Notes: generated from the letters alone by a model not told the origin. DNA of 64,000 nt from Nitrobacter hamburgensis X14 (GCF_000013885.1 NC_007964.1:2280001-2344000), one strand, 5' to 3'. Shown: positions 17,711 through 27,762, numbered from the stretch's first letter. Translations and numbers: made by a program.

Positions 17711-18751
17711 ATGAGAATCAACAACGACGTCGTCGAAGCGATCGGCAACACACCGCTTATCAAGTTGAAGCACGCATCCGAAGCGACGGGATGCACCATT
17801 CTCGGCAAGGCCGAGTTCATGAATCCGGGTCAGTCGGTCAAGGATCGCGCCGGCAAACAGATGATCCTTGAAGCCGAAAAGCGGGGCGATCTCAAGCCCG
17901 GCGGCCTCGTGGTCGAAGGCACGGCCGGCAATACCGGCATCGGCCTCGCTGTCGTTGCCAGCGCGCGCGGCTACCGCACGATGATCGTCATCCCGGAAAC
18001 GCAGAGCCAGGAAAAGAAGGACATGCTGCGGCTGTGCGGAGCCGAGCTGGTCGAGGTCCCGGCGCTCCCCTTCAGCAATCCGAACAATTATCAGCACATC
18101 GCAAAACGGCTCGCGGACGAATTGCGCAAGTCCGAACCGAACGGCGTCCTGTTTGCCGATCAGTGGAACAACCTCGACAATCCCAAGGCTCACTACGTTT
18201 CGACGGGCCCCGAAATCTGGGAGCAAACCGGCGGCAAGGTCGATGGCTTCATCTGTTCGATCGGAACCGGCGGCACGCTGGCCGGGACCGGCGCTTTCCT
18301 GCGGGAGAAAAAGAAGGACATCGTCATCGGCGTTGCGGACCCGTGCGGGGCGGCCATGTATGAGCTGTTCAAGAACGGCGTGGCCAAGGCGACCCCGGGA
18401 GGTTCGATCACCGAGGGAATCGGCCTTGGACGGGTGACGCCGGTGATCGCCAACGCCAGGGTCGACGAGGCCTATCTCATTCCCGACGAGGAAGCCGTGC
18501 CGGTGATCTACGATTTGCTTGAACACGAGGGGCTTTGCCTTGGCGGCTCCACCGGCATCAACGTCGCCGGCGCGGTTCGACTCGCACGCAAGTTGGGACC
18601 CGGCCACACCGTAGTGACGATCCTGTGCGACTCCGGCAACCGCTATCAGTCGAAGCTGTTCAATCCGGACTTCATGCGTTCCAAAAATCTTCCCGTGCCG
18701 CAATGGCTGGAGCGGCGGAGCACGGTGAAGGTCCCCCTCGCGCAAGTTTAG
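17711..18751 (+). CDS. cysK: Cysteine synthase A (O-acetylserine sulfhydrylase)
   Basis: A 346-residue PLP enzyme that makes cysteine from O-acetylserine and sulfide. The PLP lysine lies in NPGQSVKDRAGKQM, the substrate loop is EGTAGNTGIGLA, and the phosphate-binding loop is GTGGTLAGTG. I start at ATG 17711 (MRINNDVVEAIGNTPLIKL), the family N-terminus, rather than the frame open from 17642. It converges on aapP with only 15 nt between stops. A cystathionine beta-synthase-like activity cannot be excluded from sequence, but there is no CBS domain. Confidence 0.92.
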   Translation: MRINNDVVEAIGNTPLIKLKHASEATGCTILGKAEFMNPGQSVKDRAGKQMILEAEKRGDLKPGGLVVEGTAGNTGIGLAVVASARGYRTMIVIPETQSQEKKDMLRLCGAELVEVPALPFSNPNNYQHIAKRLADELRKSEPNGVLFADQWNNLDNPKAHYVSTGPEIWEQTGGKVDGFICSIGTGGTLAGTGAFLREKKKDIVIGVADPCGAAMYELFKNGVAKATPGGSITEGIGLGRVTPVIANARVDEAYLIPDEEAVPVIYDLLEHEGLCLGGSTGINVAGAVRLARKLGPGHTVVTILCDSGNRYQSKLFNPDFMRSKNLPVPQWLERRSTVKVPLAQV

Positions 18752-18766
18752 GGCGTCGTACCAGTC

Positions 18767-19510
18767 TCAGCGCAGGATCTGGCTGAGGAAGAGCTGGGTT
18801 CGCGGATGTTGCGGATTGGCGAAAAAGTTAGCCGGCGTATTGGATTCGATGATCTGTCCCTCATCCATGAACACGACGCGGTTGGCCACTTCCCTGGCGA
18901 ATCCCATTTCGTGCGTGACCACAAGCATGGTCATGCCTTCCTTGGCGAGATCGACCATGGTGTCGAGCACTTCCTTGACCATCTCGGGATCGAGCGACGA
19001 TGTCGGCTCGTCGAACAGCATGACCTTCGGATTCATCGTGAGCGCGCGCGCAATCGCCACGCGCTGCTGCTGACCTCCGGACATCTGGCCGGGATACTTG
19101 TTGGCCTGATGGGGAATCTTGACACGCTCGAGAAACTTCATCGCCGCCGCCTCGGCATCCTTCTTCGGGATATTGCGGACCCAGATCGGAGCAAGCGTGC
19201 AGTTTTCGAGCACCGTCAGGTGCGGAAACAGATTGAAGCTCTGGAAAACCATTCCGACCTCGCGTCGAACCTCCTCGACGCGCCGCAGATTGGGACCAAG
19301 TTCGATCCCATCGACGACGATCCGGCCTTCCTGAAATTCCTCGAGCGCGTTGATGCAGCGGATTAGCGTCGATTTTCCCGAGCCTGAAGGTCCGCAGATG
19401 ACGACGCGCTCACCGCGGGCCACATCGAGATCGATGTCCCGCAGCACGTGGAAGCTGCCGTACCATTTGTTGAGGCCGGCGATGGAAACGATGGCGTTTG
19501 CGTCTGTCAT
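18767..19510 (-). CDS. aapP: General L-amino acid ABC transporter, ATP-binding protein
   Basis: A 247-residue ABC ATPase. Walker A is GPSGSGKST, the Q-loop is in GMVFQSFNLFPHLTVLEN, the signature is MSGGQQQRVAIARAL, Walker B is VMLFDEPTSSLD and the switch His is in VVTHEMGF. The start is ATG 19510 (MTDANAIVSIAGL). It is the last gene of the aapJQMP operon, which takes up a broad range of L-amino acids in rhizobia and relatives. The spacing to aapM is 14 nt. Confidence 0.94.
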   Translation of the reverse strand: MTDANAIVSIAGLNKWYGSFHVLRDIDLDVARGERVVICGPSGSGKSTLIRCINALEEFQEGRIVVDGIELGPNLRRVEEVRREVGMVFQSFNLFPHLTVLENCTLAPIWVRNIPKKDAEAAAMKFLERVKIPHQANKYPGQMSGGQQQRVAIARALTMNPKVMLFDEPTSSLDPEMVKEVLDTMVDLAKEGMTMLVVTHEMGFAREVANRVVFMDEGQIIESNTPANFFANPQHPRTQLFLSQILR

Positions 19511-19524
19511 GGCTAATCCCAAGC

Positions 19525-21045
19525 TCAGCTTCGCCGGTGTGCGTTCAGCCGGTGTTCGACGAACAGTGAATATCGGGACATGCCGAAGCAGAACACGAAA
19601 TAGATAATTCCGGCGAAGGCAAACCCTGTGAACAGGGTGGTCGGCGTCGCCCACGTTGGATCTGCGAACGAGGCCCGCAAGCTCCCGAGCAGATCGAACA
19701 GCGCGACGATCGAGACCAGCGAGGTATCCTTGAACAACGCGATAAAGCTGTTGACCAGTCCGGGGATGACATGCCGCAACGCCTGCGGCATCACGATCAG
19801 TCCTGTCGTCTTCCAGTACGACAAGCCAAGCGCATGGGCGGCCTCCGCCTGTCCGCGCGGGATCGCAGCCAGACCGCCGCGAATAACCTCGGCATTATAG
19901 GCGCCGGCGAACAGCGCGACGCCGATCAAAACCCGGACCAGACCATCGACGGTGAAGTTTCCGGGGAGGAAAAGCGGCAGCATGTAAGTCGCGAAAAACA
20001 GCACGGTGATCAGTGGAATGCCGCGCCAGAACTCGATGAAGGCGATCGAGAAAATCCGGATCAGCGGAATGGTGGAGCGTCGTCCAAGTGCCAGCGCGAT
20101 TCCGATCGGTATCGAAGCTACGATGCCGGTAACCGACACCACCAGCGTCACCAGCAGACCGCCCCAGAGCCGGGTATTGACGATCGGCAGGCCGCCGCGA
20201 TCGAGGTGCATCACCGCAATCACCAGACCAATACCGACGAACGTCGTCAGGCTGGTGAGCAGCGCGCGCCAGCCCGTGCGGAAGGCGCCGCTCAGAAGAA
20301 AGAGCAGCAGCGAAACGATCGCAGCGGTACACGCCAAATCGTACCAGACCGGTTGACCGGAGTTTTGGATCCGGTCGCGCAGCCAGATCAGGGGCCACGC
20401 CAGCGAGTTCAACGCATCGCCGATCCATGCAACGGCATTTCCCAGCAGCCACAGGGTCGAACCGATTCCGCTTGCCTCTCCAGAGGCGGCGAGCTGCCGC
20501 CCGGCATTGCCTACGCCGTCTGCAAAGCTCGACAGAATGCCGACGGTCCAACTTACGCCGAACCCATTGATGCCCCCGCCATGCAGCAGAAAAAATGCCA
20601 CGACGGGAAAGGCGACAAAGAACACGCCCGCGTTGAGACTTTTGGCAGGCAATCGCGGAATCAGAAGCGGCAGCAGCAAAACAGCCGCCAGCAGAAATGT
20701 CAGATTCACCCGCCAGCGTTCGGGCTCGGGATAAAAGCCGTAGATGAACTGCGTGATTTTCGCCTGGACAAACGGCCAACATGCCCCGATCGACTGTCCC
20801 GCATCCGCAGCCAGACACGATGTTCGATCCTTGCCTTCCCAGACTGCGTCCACGAGAAGAAACCGGATCGTGGGGACAATGATGAACCAGAGCAGCAACG
20901 CACCCACGATGGTCAGCAGTGCATTGGTCGGGGTATTGAACAGACGGGTCCGCAGAAAGCCCACAAAGCCGATGGTTTTGATCGGCGCGGGCCGCTCCGG
21001 AACAAGATCGGCGCGAACGAACGACAGTGTGGGCTGATCGGTCAT
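19525..21045 (-). CDS. aapM: General L-amino acid ABC transporter, permease M
   Basis: A 506-residue permease with many TM segments. The C-terminal BPD-type permease domain carries the EAA-like loop EVIRGGLAAIPRGQAEAAHALGL that contacts the ATPase. The long N-terminal extension with extra TM helices is characteristic of AapM-type proteins. It overlaps aapQ by 4 nt (ATGA), indicating coupled translation, and pairs with AapQ as the membrane heterodimer. Confidence 0.94.
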   Translation of the reverse strand: MTDQPTLSFVRADLVPERPAPIKTIGFVGFLRTRLFNTPTNALLTIVGALLLWFIIVPTIRFLLVDAVWEGKDRTSCLAADAGQSIGACWPFVQAKITQFIYGFYPEPERWRVNLTFLLAAVLLLPLLIPRLPAKSLNAGVFFVAFPVVAFFLLHGGGINGFGVSWTVGILSSFADGVGNAGRQLAASGEASGIGSTLWLLGNAVAWIGDALNSLAWPLIWLRDRIQNSGQPVWYDLACTAAIVSLLLFLLSGAFRTGWRALLTSLTTFVGIGLVIAVMHLDRGGLPIVNTRLWGGLLVTLVVSVTGIVASIPIGIALALGRRSTIPLIRIFSIAFIEFWRGIPLITVLFFATYMLPLFLPGNFTVDGLVRVLIGVALFAGAYNAEVIRGGLAAIPRGQAEAAHALGLSYWKTTGLIVMPQALRHVIPGLVNSFIALFKDTSLVSIVALFDLLGSLRASFADPTWATPTTLFTGFAFAGIIYFVFCFGMSRYSLFVEHRLNAHRRS

Positions 21046-22247
21046 GCGCCGATGCTCCGCGCAAGACGCCAGCCGTAGAAGCTCATGATCGTGCTGGTCA
21101 CCAGCGAAATCAGCAGATAAACGCCCATCGTGATCGCGATGATTTCGATGGCCTGTCCGGTCTGGCTCAACGTCGTTCCGGCAAAAACCGAAAACAGGTC
21201 CGGATATCCGATGGCGACAGCCAGTGACGAATTCTTGGTGAGGTTGAGATACTGATTGGTCAACGGCGGCAGAATGACCCGCATCGCCTGCGGCACCACG
21301 ATCAATCGCAGCGTCGATCCGCGCGAGAGCCCGAGCGATGCCCCCGCCTCCATCTGCCCTTTGTGAACCGAGAGGATTCCGGCGCGCACGACTTCCGCGA
21401 TGAAAGCGGCCGTATATGTCGAAAGCGCGATGGCGAGCGCAACGAATTCCGGGGTCACGCGCGCTCCGCCGGAGAAATTGAATCCTTTCAGGACAGGCAT
21501 CTCGAACGTGAAGGGAGCGCCGAAAATCATCATTACGGCCAGCGGAACGCCGACCAGAAGCGTAGAAACGTAGGGCCAGACGATTACCACTCGTCCGCTT
21601 TGGAACAGCGCGCGGCGCGAATAGCTGCGCAAAAGCAGACAGCCGACGATGGCAGCCACAATCGCGATCATAAGGGCGACAAGCCCCTCGTGCCCGATCG
21701 GCTTCGGAATCACGAGACCGCGATTGTTGAGAAAGAAGCTGTCGAAGATTGAAACGCTTTGCCTTGGACTCGGCAGCGCCCCCAGCACAGCAAGATACCA
21801 GAACAGAATTTGAAACAGCAGCGGCAGGTTTCGAACCAGCTCGACATAGCCGCCGGAAATGCGCGATATCAGCCAGTTCGGTGACAGCCGACCAAGCGCC
21901 ACGATAAAGCCGATGATCGTCGCGAAGAAGATGCCGACCACGGCCACCAGCAACGTGTTGAGAAGGCCGACCAGAAATACGCGCGTGTAGGTGTCGGTCT
22001 CGGAATATGGAATCAGGCTCTGGCTGACGCCAAAGCCGGCCGTGCGCGACATGAAATCAAAGCCGGACGCGACATGCTGCGTCTCCAGGTTTCCCCGAGC
22101 GTTGGCCACGATCTCATAACCGATCCATGCCAGCGCAGCGACGAACAGCACCTGGAGCGCGAGTCCGTCCCAACCTGCCCTGCCGCCAAGCGCGCGCCGT
22201 AGCTTTAAGAACAACTGAAGCGGCGGTTTTCGAGGCTCGGCGGCCAT
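21042..22247 (-). CDS. aapQ: General L-amino acid ABC transporter, permease Q
   Basis: A 401-residue membrane permease of the polar amino acid family. The coupling loop is FIAEVVRAGILSVHKGQMEAG followed by ASLGL. A large periplasmic insertion between early TM helices (from about residue 60) is typical of AapQ. It is followed directly by aapM through a 4-nt overlap and preceded by the binding-protein gene. Confidence 0.94.
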   Translation of the reverse strand: MAAEPRKPPLQLFLKLRRALGGRAGWDGLALQVLFVAALAWIGYEIVANARGNLETQHVASGFDFMSRTAGFGVSQSLIPYSETDTYTRVFLVGLLNTLLVAVVGIFFATIIGFIVALGRLSPNWLISRISGGYVELVRNLPLLFQILFWYLAVLGALPSPRQSVSIFDSFFLNNRGLVIPKPIGHEGLVALMIAIVAAIVGCLLLRSYSRRALFQSGRVVIVWPYVSTLLVGVPLAVMMIFGAPFTFEMPVLKGFNFSGGARVTPEFVALAIALSTYTAAFIAEVVRAGILSVHKGQMEAGASLGLSRGSTLRLIVVPQAMRVILPPLTNQYLNLTKNSSLAVAIGYPDLFSVFAGTTLSQTGQAIEIIAITMGVYLLISLVTSTIMSFYGWRLARSIGA

Positions 22248-22268
22248 CGTTGTTTTCTGGCGTTGGCG

Positions 22269-23303
22269 CTAACGGATCGGCGGCGCGTACTGAATGCCGC
22301 CCTGGTTCCAGAGCCTGTTGAGCCCTCGCGCAATCCCGAGCTTCGAGCCGGCGCCGACGTTCCGATCAAACGACTCACCGTAATTGCCGACGGCTTTGAC
22401 GATGCGCGACACCCAATCCTTGGTCACGCCAAGCTGTTCACCAAAATTGCCGTCGGTCCCAAAGACGCGTTTCAGTTCCGGGTTGTTCGATTTGGCCATC
22501 TCGTCGACATTCTTCTGGGTGATGCCGAGTTCTTCCGCGTCGATCATCGCAAACAGCGTCCACTTCACGAGATCAAACCACTGATCGTCGCCATGACGCA
22601 CCATCGGCCCGAGCGGCTCCTTCGAGATCACCTCCGGCAACACCGCGTGATCGGCGGGATTGGAGAGCTTCAGCCGCTCCGCATAGAGCTGCGAAATATC
22701 GGACGTAAACACATCGCACCGGCCTGATTCGTAGGCCTTGATGGTTTCGTCGGCCGTGCTGAACGCGATGACCTCATACTTCATCTTGTTGCTCTTGAAA
22801 TAGTCGGCAAGATTCTGTTCGGTCGTGGTGCCGGTCTGGACGCAGACGGACGCGCTGTTCAATTCCAGCGCCGAATTGACCTTGAGCGATTTCCTGACCA
22901 GAAAACCCTGTCCGTCGTAATAGGTCACGCCGGTGAAATTTGCGCCCAGCGACGTGTCGCGCGAGAGCGTCCATGTCGTGTTGCGCGACAGCACATCGAT
23001 TTCGCCGGATTGCAAGGCGATAAACCGGTCTTTGGCAGACAGCGGAACGAATTTGACCTTGGTCGGATCGTTGAACACCACTGCCGCGATTGCGCGACAG
23101 ACGTCGACATCGAGGCCGGTCCAGTTGCCTTTGTCGTCAGGCGCCGAGAACCCCGGCAACCCCTGGCTCACGCCACAGGACAGCATGCCTCGCGTCTTGA
23201 CTGCTTCGAGCGTGGTCTTCACCTTCGCGGACTCCTGTGCGGAGGCCGATTGCAACGGAAGACCGGCGGCGATAGCGAAGATGACAGCAAGTACGCATTT
23301 CAT
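22269..23303 (-). CDS. aapJ: General L-amino acid ABC transporter, periplasmic binding protein
   Basis: A 344-residue solute-binding protein of family 3. It begins MKCVLAVIFAIAAGLPLQSASA, a clear Sec signal peptide with cleavage after SASA. The start is ATG 23303; upstream codons in the open frame lack any hydrophobic leader. The ligand-domain signature is FSAPDDKGNWTGLDVDVCRAI. It is first in the operon and divergent from metC, so both promoters fall within 23304-23645. Confidence 0.94.
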   Translation of the reverse strand: MKCVLAVIFAIAAGLPLQSASAQESAKVKTTLEAVKTRGMLSCGVSQGLPGFSAPDDKGNWTGLDVDVCRAIAAVVFNDPTKVKFVPLSAKDRFIALQSGEIDVLSRNTTWTLSRDTSLGANFTGVTYYDGQGFLVRKSLKVNSALELNSASVCVQTGTTTEQNLADYFKSNKMKYEVIAFSTADETIKAYESGRCDVFTSDISQLYAERLKLSNPADHAVLPEVISKEPLGPMVRHGDDQWFDLVKWTLFAMIDAEELGITQKNVDEMAKSNNPELKRVFGTDGNFGEQLGVTKDWVSRIVKAVGNYGESFDRNVGAGSKLGIARGLNRLWNQGGIQYAPPIR

Positions 23304-23645
23304 GGCAATGCCTTTCAGGGACGTCAATGGATTGTCAGTTCGTTGCCGTTCGGACGCTCGGTTGAGTCCGGTCGATCGATTTGTTTTCCTCCTCCAGAAT
23401 CCGGCCAAAGACGGACTTTGTCGATCACCGAGGTTGAGAACAGATCGAAACTCGCAGCGGGCCTCTCAACATGCGGTAAGCAGAGAGTCGGGTTTCATCA
23501 CAGAACGACTGGCGGGCAGGGTCAAGGGGTTGACGAGGGTCTTCCCCTTCCTGTTACTAGTGAAATCACTCCGGAACTTAAGATCCGGCAAATTTCGAGG
23601 CAGCGCGTCAGCGGCAAAATGCCTCCTTTTGCAGCGGCGAACATA
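23304..23645. other. Divergent promoter region aapJ / metC
   Basis: A 342-bp region between two genes of amino-acid metabolism. I looked for SAM-type riboswitch features ahead of metC and saw none. No clear operator is recognisable by eye. Confidence 0.4.
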
Positions 23646-24842
23646 ATGACCCTCTCAAAGGACGGCGGACCGACGGATTCGCTTCGAGCGGAAACCAGAC
23701 TGGTCGTTTCGGGTCGAGATACCGAGGCCCAAAAGGGGTTTGTCAATCCGCCCGTCGTTCGCGGCTCGACCGTGCTCTACCCGACCGCGGGTGACCTTCA
23801 CGCCCATCGCGGAGAATTCCATTACGGACGGCACGGCACTCCCACCACCCGCGCCTTGCAGGATGCGTTGACGGCGCTGGAAGGCCCGCAGTGCGCGGGC
23901 GTCGGGCTCGTTCCATCGGGGGTGTCTGCGATCTCCACCGCGCTGCTGTCGGTGCTGAAGGCCGGCGATCACCTCCTTGTCTGCGATAACGTCTATCGCC
24001 CCACGCGGAATTTCTGCGACGGGCTGCTGGCCCGCTACGGAGTCGAGACCACCTATTTCGATCCGCTGGTCGGTTCGGGTATCGCCGCGCTGTTTCGGCC
24101 CAACACCCGCGCGGTCATGGCCGAGGCTCCGGGTTCTCAGTCCCTGGAGATGCCCGACGTTCCGGCGATCGCCGCCGTCGCGCACGCGCGAGGCGCGCTC
24201 GTGGTCGACGACAATACGTGGGCCACTCCCCTGTTCCGCCGCGCACTCGAACAGGGCGTGGACATCAGCATTCAGGCGGCGACCAAATACATCGGCGGAC
24301 ATTCCGACATCATGTTCGGAACCATATCCGCCAACGCCAACGCGTGGCCGGCCGTCGCCGAGACCATCAGGCTGCTCGGCGTCTGCGCGGGACCTGACGA
24401 TGTGTTTCTGGCATTGCGAGGACTGCGGACACTCGCAGTCAGGCTCGCGCACCACCAGCAAGCCGCGATCGACATGGCGCAGTGGCTCGCGAGACGGCCG
24501 GAAGTCGCGAGGGTCTTGCATCCGGCGCTCCCGGACGATCCCGGCCACGCGATCTGGAAGCGCGACTTCACCGGCGCGTCGGGGTTGTTCAGCATCGTCC
24601 TCAAGCCCGCGCCACAACAGGCCGTCGATGCGCTGCTCGATACGGTGAAGCTATTCGGCATGGGTTACTCGTGGGGCGGCTTTGAGAGTCTCGTCATTCC
24701 CTTCGATTGTGCGACCTACCGGACTGCCACAACCTGGGCGCCGGGCGGCCCGACGCTGCGGCTCCACATCGGGCTGGAGAGCGTGGATGATCTCAAGGCC
24801 GATCTCGACCGCGGGTTTGAAGCCGTCAACGCTCGGCGGTGA
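23646..24842 (+). CDS. metC: Cystathionine beta-lyase
   Basis: A 398-residue enzyme of the Cys/Met-metabolism PLP family. MetC cleaves cystathionine to homocysteine, ammonia and pyruvate. The start is ATG 23646 (MTLSKDGGPTDSLRAETRL). Motifs are the Tyr/Arg phosphate-binding stretch YGRHGTPTTRALQDAL and the PLP lysine in SIQAATKYIGGHSDIMFG. The ending YSWGGFESLVIP is typical of MetC rather than of gamma-synthases. It is monocistronic, followed 138 bp later by the Na/Pi transporter gene. Confidence 0.9.
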   Translation: MTLSKDGGPTDSLRAETRLVVSGRDTEAQKGFVNPPVVRGSTVLYPTAGDLHAHRGEFHYGRHGTPTTRALQDALTALEGPQCAGVGLVPSGVSAISTALLSVLKAGDHLLVCDNVYRPTRNFCDGLLARYGVETTYFDPLVGSGIAALFRPNTRAVMAEAPGSQSLEMPDVPAIAAVAHARGALVVDDNTWATPLFRRALEQGVDISIQAATKYIGGHSDIMFGTISANANAWPAVAETIRLLGVCAGPDDVFLALRGLRTLAVRLAHHQQAAIDMAQWLARRPEVARVLHPALPDDPGHAIWKRDFTGASGLFSIVLKPAPQQAVDALLDTVKLFGMGYSWGGFESLVIPFDCATYRTATTWAPGGPTLRLHIGLESVDDLKADLDRGFEAVNARR

Positions 24843-24980
24843 GCCTTTCTGATCTGCGCGCGGCCGCTTCTCATCCGCTCGTTTGATCGGCCAGCGGCGA
24901 AACAAACGAACAAAGCGATTGATCCGCCGCCGTTTGCCGATAGCCTCACCCTTCGACTCCAATTCGTTGACGGGAAACTC

Positions 24981-26672
24981 ATGGGAAGCCTCGCTCTTCT
25001 CGATCTGATGGGTGGTATCGCGCTTTTGCTCTGGGGCCTTCATATGGTCCGGAGCGGAATCCTGCGCGCCTTCGGTCCGGACCTCCGCTGGTTTTTGGGC
25101 AAAGCGCTTCGCAATCGTTTTGCAGCGTTCGGCGCCGGCCTCGGTCTCACCGCCCTGCTCCAGAGCAGCACCGCCACCGGCCTGATTACCAGCTCGTTCG
25201 CGGCGGAAGGCCTCGTAAGCCTTGTTCCGGCGCTCGCGATCATGCTTGGCGCGAACGTCGGAACCACGCTGATCGTTGAGGTGCTGTCGTTCAATATCTC
25301 CGCCGTCGCGCCGATCTTCTTCGTGATCGGATTGGTGGCGTTCCGCAGCGGCGCCCGCTCGCGCATCAAGGATGTCGGCCGCGTCTTTATCGGCCTTGGT
25401 TTGATGCTGCTGGCGCTCCACATTTTGCTCACGACGCTTGCGCCGGCTGAAAACGCGCCGGGCGTGCGGGTTTTTCTGAACGCCATCACCGGCGACCCGA
25501 TCCTGTGTATCCTCATCGGCGCCGCCGCGACATGGGCCGTCCATTCCAGCGTCGCGACCGTTCTCCTCATCATGTCGCTCGCCTACTCCCAATTCGTTTC
25601 GCCATATGCGGCCTTCGCGCTGGTGCTCGGCGCCAATATCGGCAGCGCCGTCAACCCGATCGTCGAAGGCGGCCGGCGCGACAATCCCGCGAGCTATCGG
25701 CTGCCGCTCGGCAACATGCTCAACCGGCTCATAGGAGTGTTGCTGGTCGCACCATTTCTGCAACCGATCGTGGATTTCATGCTGGCATGGCAGCCGAACC
25801 TCGCCACGGCGACCGCGACGTTTCACATTGCGTTCAATGTTATGACCGCAATCCTTTTTATCGGCCTGCTCGACGGTATGGCACGCATGCTGGAGCGGAT
25901 TCTTCCCGAAAGGGTGCCCGAGTCCGATCCGTCGCGACCCCGCTATCTCGACGAGAGCGCGCTGGAAACGCCGTCGCTCGCGCTCGCCGACGCGGCGCGC
26001 GAAACGCTGCGCATGGGCGACCTCGTGGAAGCCATGCTGCGCAAGGTGATGGATGCGATGATGGCCAACGACAAATCGCTGGTCGATCAGGTTTCGCGGA
26101 TGGACGACGGCGTCGACGGGCTCGATGAAGCCATCAAGCTCTACGTGACCAAACTGACCCGCGGCAGCCTCGACGAACGCGAGGGGCATCGCTCGATGGA
26201 AATCATCGCATTCGCCATCAACCTCGAACATATCGGCGACATCATCGACAAGAATCTGAGCGAGCTGGCCACCAAGAAAATCAAGCACCGCTTTCAGTTC
26301 TCGCCCGAAGGCGCCAGCGAGCTTTCTGCATTTCACAAGCGGATAATGGATTCGCTTCGTATCGCCTTCGGCATCTTCATGTCCGGCAATGTTGACGAGG
26401 CGCGCTGGCTTATCGCGGAGAAAGTCGCCTTGCGCAACTTCGAACTCGCGGCAACCGAACTGCACCTTGACCGGCTGCGCGAGGGGCGCCTCGAAACGAT
26501 CGAGACGACGTCGCTGCATCTCGACGTCCTGCGCGATCTGCGGCGGATACATTCGCACATTTGCTCGGTCGCCTATCCGGTTCTTGATGCGGCAGGCGAG
26601 CTTCCGCCTTTGCGGCAGAGCGAAGCCGACTTGCTGGGGATTTCCACGCCAGCGCATCCGTCCACGCTCTGA
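24981..26672 (+). CDS. Na/Pi cotransporter family protein with PhoU-like domain
   Basis: A 563-residue membrane protein. The N-terminal half has two inverted Na/Pi-cotransporter repeats with the signature GLTALLQSSTATGLITSSF and a second copy AVHSSVATVLLIMS. The C-terminal half (about 340-545) is a helical PhoU-like region, e.g. HRSMEIIAFAINLEHIGDIID. Relatives such as YjbB export or import phosphate with sodium. The start ATG at 24981 is the only one that keeps the first TM segment whole. There is no Pho neighbourhood. Confidence 0.9.
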   Translation: MGSLALLDLMGGIALLLWGLHMVRSGILRAFGPDLRWFLGKALRNRFAAFGAGLGLTALLQSSTATGLITSSFAAEGLVSLVPALAIMLGANVGTTLIVEVLSFNISAVAPIFFVIGLVAFRSGARSRIKDVGRVFIGLGLMLLALHILLTTLAPAENAPGVRVFLNAITGDPILCILIGAAATWAVHSSVATVLLIMSLAYSQFVSPYAAFALVLGANIGSAVNPIVEGGRRDNPASYRLPLGNMLNRLIGVLLVAPFLQPIVDFMLAWQPNLATATATFHIAFNVMTAILFIGLLDGMARMLERILPERVPESDPSRPRYLDESALETPSLALADAARETLRMGDLVEAMLRKVMDAMMANDKSLVDQVSRMDDGVDGLDEAIKLYVTKLTRGSLDEREGHRSMEIIAFAINLEHIGDIIDKNLSELATKKIKHRFQFSPEGASELSAFHKRIMDSLRIAFGIFMSGNVDEARWLIAEKVALRNFELAATELHLDRLREGRLETIETTSLHLDVLRDLRRIHSHICSVAYPVLDAAGELPPLRQSEADLLGISTPAHPSTL

Positions 26673-26684
26673 TCGAACGTGCGC

Positions 26685-27008
26685 TCAGGTCGATGATTGG
26701 CGTCCGTTGAGCATGATGAAGTAGACGTTCCGGAAATAGACGACAAGTCCGAGAGCCTGGCCCGCAATGAACACCGGGTCTCGCCGGTACAGGGCGTAAG
26801 CCAAGAGAAGAGTGCCGCCTCCGATCGAGAAGAACCAGAACGCAACCGGGACCACGCTTTTCCGCGCGCGTTCGGATGCAATCCATTGCACGACGAACCG
26901 CATGGTAAAGAATCCCTGCGCGACAAAACCGAGAACGACCCAGCCGTCGAACTGGGTGACGAACACGTCATAGAGATAGTTCGTCAGCATCCCGATGATA
27001 TCAGTCAT
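26685..27008 (-). CDS. Lipid-A-disaccharide synthase N-terminal domain-like membrane protein
   Basis: A 107-residue protein of the LAB_N family, with three TM segments and the family motif GFVAQGFFTMRFVVQWIASER. It starts at ATG 27008 and overlaps the upstream glycosyltransferase stop by 8 nt. Stand-alone LAB_N proteins usually sit with polyprenyl-phosphate glycosyltransferases and ArnT-like enzymes, exactly as here. This suggests a part in lipid-linked sugar transfer to the envelope, but the biochemical role is not established. Confidence 0.88.
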   Translation of the reverse strand: MTDIIGMLTNYLYDVFVTQFDGWVVLGFVAQGFFTMRFVVQWIASERARKSVVPVAFWFFSIGGGTLLLAYALYRRDPVFIAGQALGLVVYFRNVYFIMLNGRQSST

Positions 27009-27762
27009 GACGCAATACCTCGGTTGCAACCGGCGTCGATTTCTTCCGACGGATGAGCCACCACACCCCGGCGAGGTCCATGATTCCGATCCACAGCCGA
27101 TCGAAAAAACCGTAGTTCGATACGCCGGAGCGTCGCGGCCGGTCGGTCACGTCCACATAGGCGATGTCATGGCCTTCCCGCCGCACCAGCGCCGGAAGAA
27201 ACCGGTGCAGGCCGTCGAAATAAGGCAGGGACAGGAATACCTCTCGCCGAAAGGCTTTCAGTCCGCAGCCGGTGTCGCGGGTGCCGTCGCTCAGCACCCG
27301 GCTTCGCACCTTGTTGGCGATCCGCGACTGGAGTTTCTTGAATCCGGTATCCTTGCGGCCGACGCGTTGGCCGGCGGCGAGACCGATACGATCGCCGCCG
27401 TTCTCGATCGCCGTTATCAACTCCGGCAGAAACGCCGGATTGTTCTGGCCGTCGCCGTCCAGCGTCGCAACGATCTTGCCGCGCGCCGCGCGCACCCCGG
27501 TCCGGACCGCCGCCGATTGTCCGGATGACTTTTCGTGGCGGATCTGACGCAGGTTTCCGCGCTTGGTCATAATCTCCGCCAATCGCTCGGCGGTCGCATC
27601 GGTGGAGCCATCGTTGATGTAGACGATCTCGTAAGCCCATCGACCGTCGAGCGCCGCAGCGATCTCGTCAACGAGGGGCGCGACATTGTCCGCCTCGTTG
27701 CGCACGGGCACAACAATGGAAACCGTCGGCGCGGTCGTGCTGGTGGACATATCGTCGTTCAT
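27001..27762 (-). CDS. Glycosyltransferase family 2 (polyprenyl-phosphate sugar transferase type)
   Basis: A 253-residue GT2 enzyme similar to dolichyl-phosphate mannosyltransferase and ArnC. The GT-A fold shows VSIVVPVRNEADNVAPLVDE, INDGSTDATAE and the DGDGQNNP metal-binding motif. There is no C-terminal TM pair; the small LAB_N protein encoded next may supply the membrane anchor. ATG 27762 (MNDDMSTS) is preferred; ATG 27750 is an alternative. With the ArnT-like gene upstream it probably makes and uses a lipid-linked sugar that decorates lipid A or another glycolipid. Confidence 0.88.
   Translation of the reverse strand: MNDDMSTSTTAPTVSIVVPVRNEADNVAPLVDEIAAALDGRWAYEIVYINDGSTDATAERLAEIMTKRGNLRQIRHEKSSGQSAAVRTGVRAARGKIVATLDGDGQNNPAFLPELITAIENGGDRIGLAAGQRVGRKDTGFKKLQSRIANKVRSRVLSDGTRDTGCGLKAFRREVFLSLPYFDGLHRFLPALVRREGHDIAYVDVTDRPRRSGVSNYGFFDRLWIGIMDLAGVWWLIRRKKSTPVATEVLRHD

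Noticed and set aside
24651..26657. A 668-codon minus-strand frame across the Na/Pi cotransporter gene
   Set aside because: A shadow frame. The plus strand has a complete transporter with conserved QSSTAT motifs.
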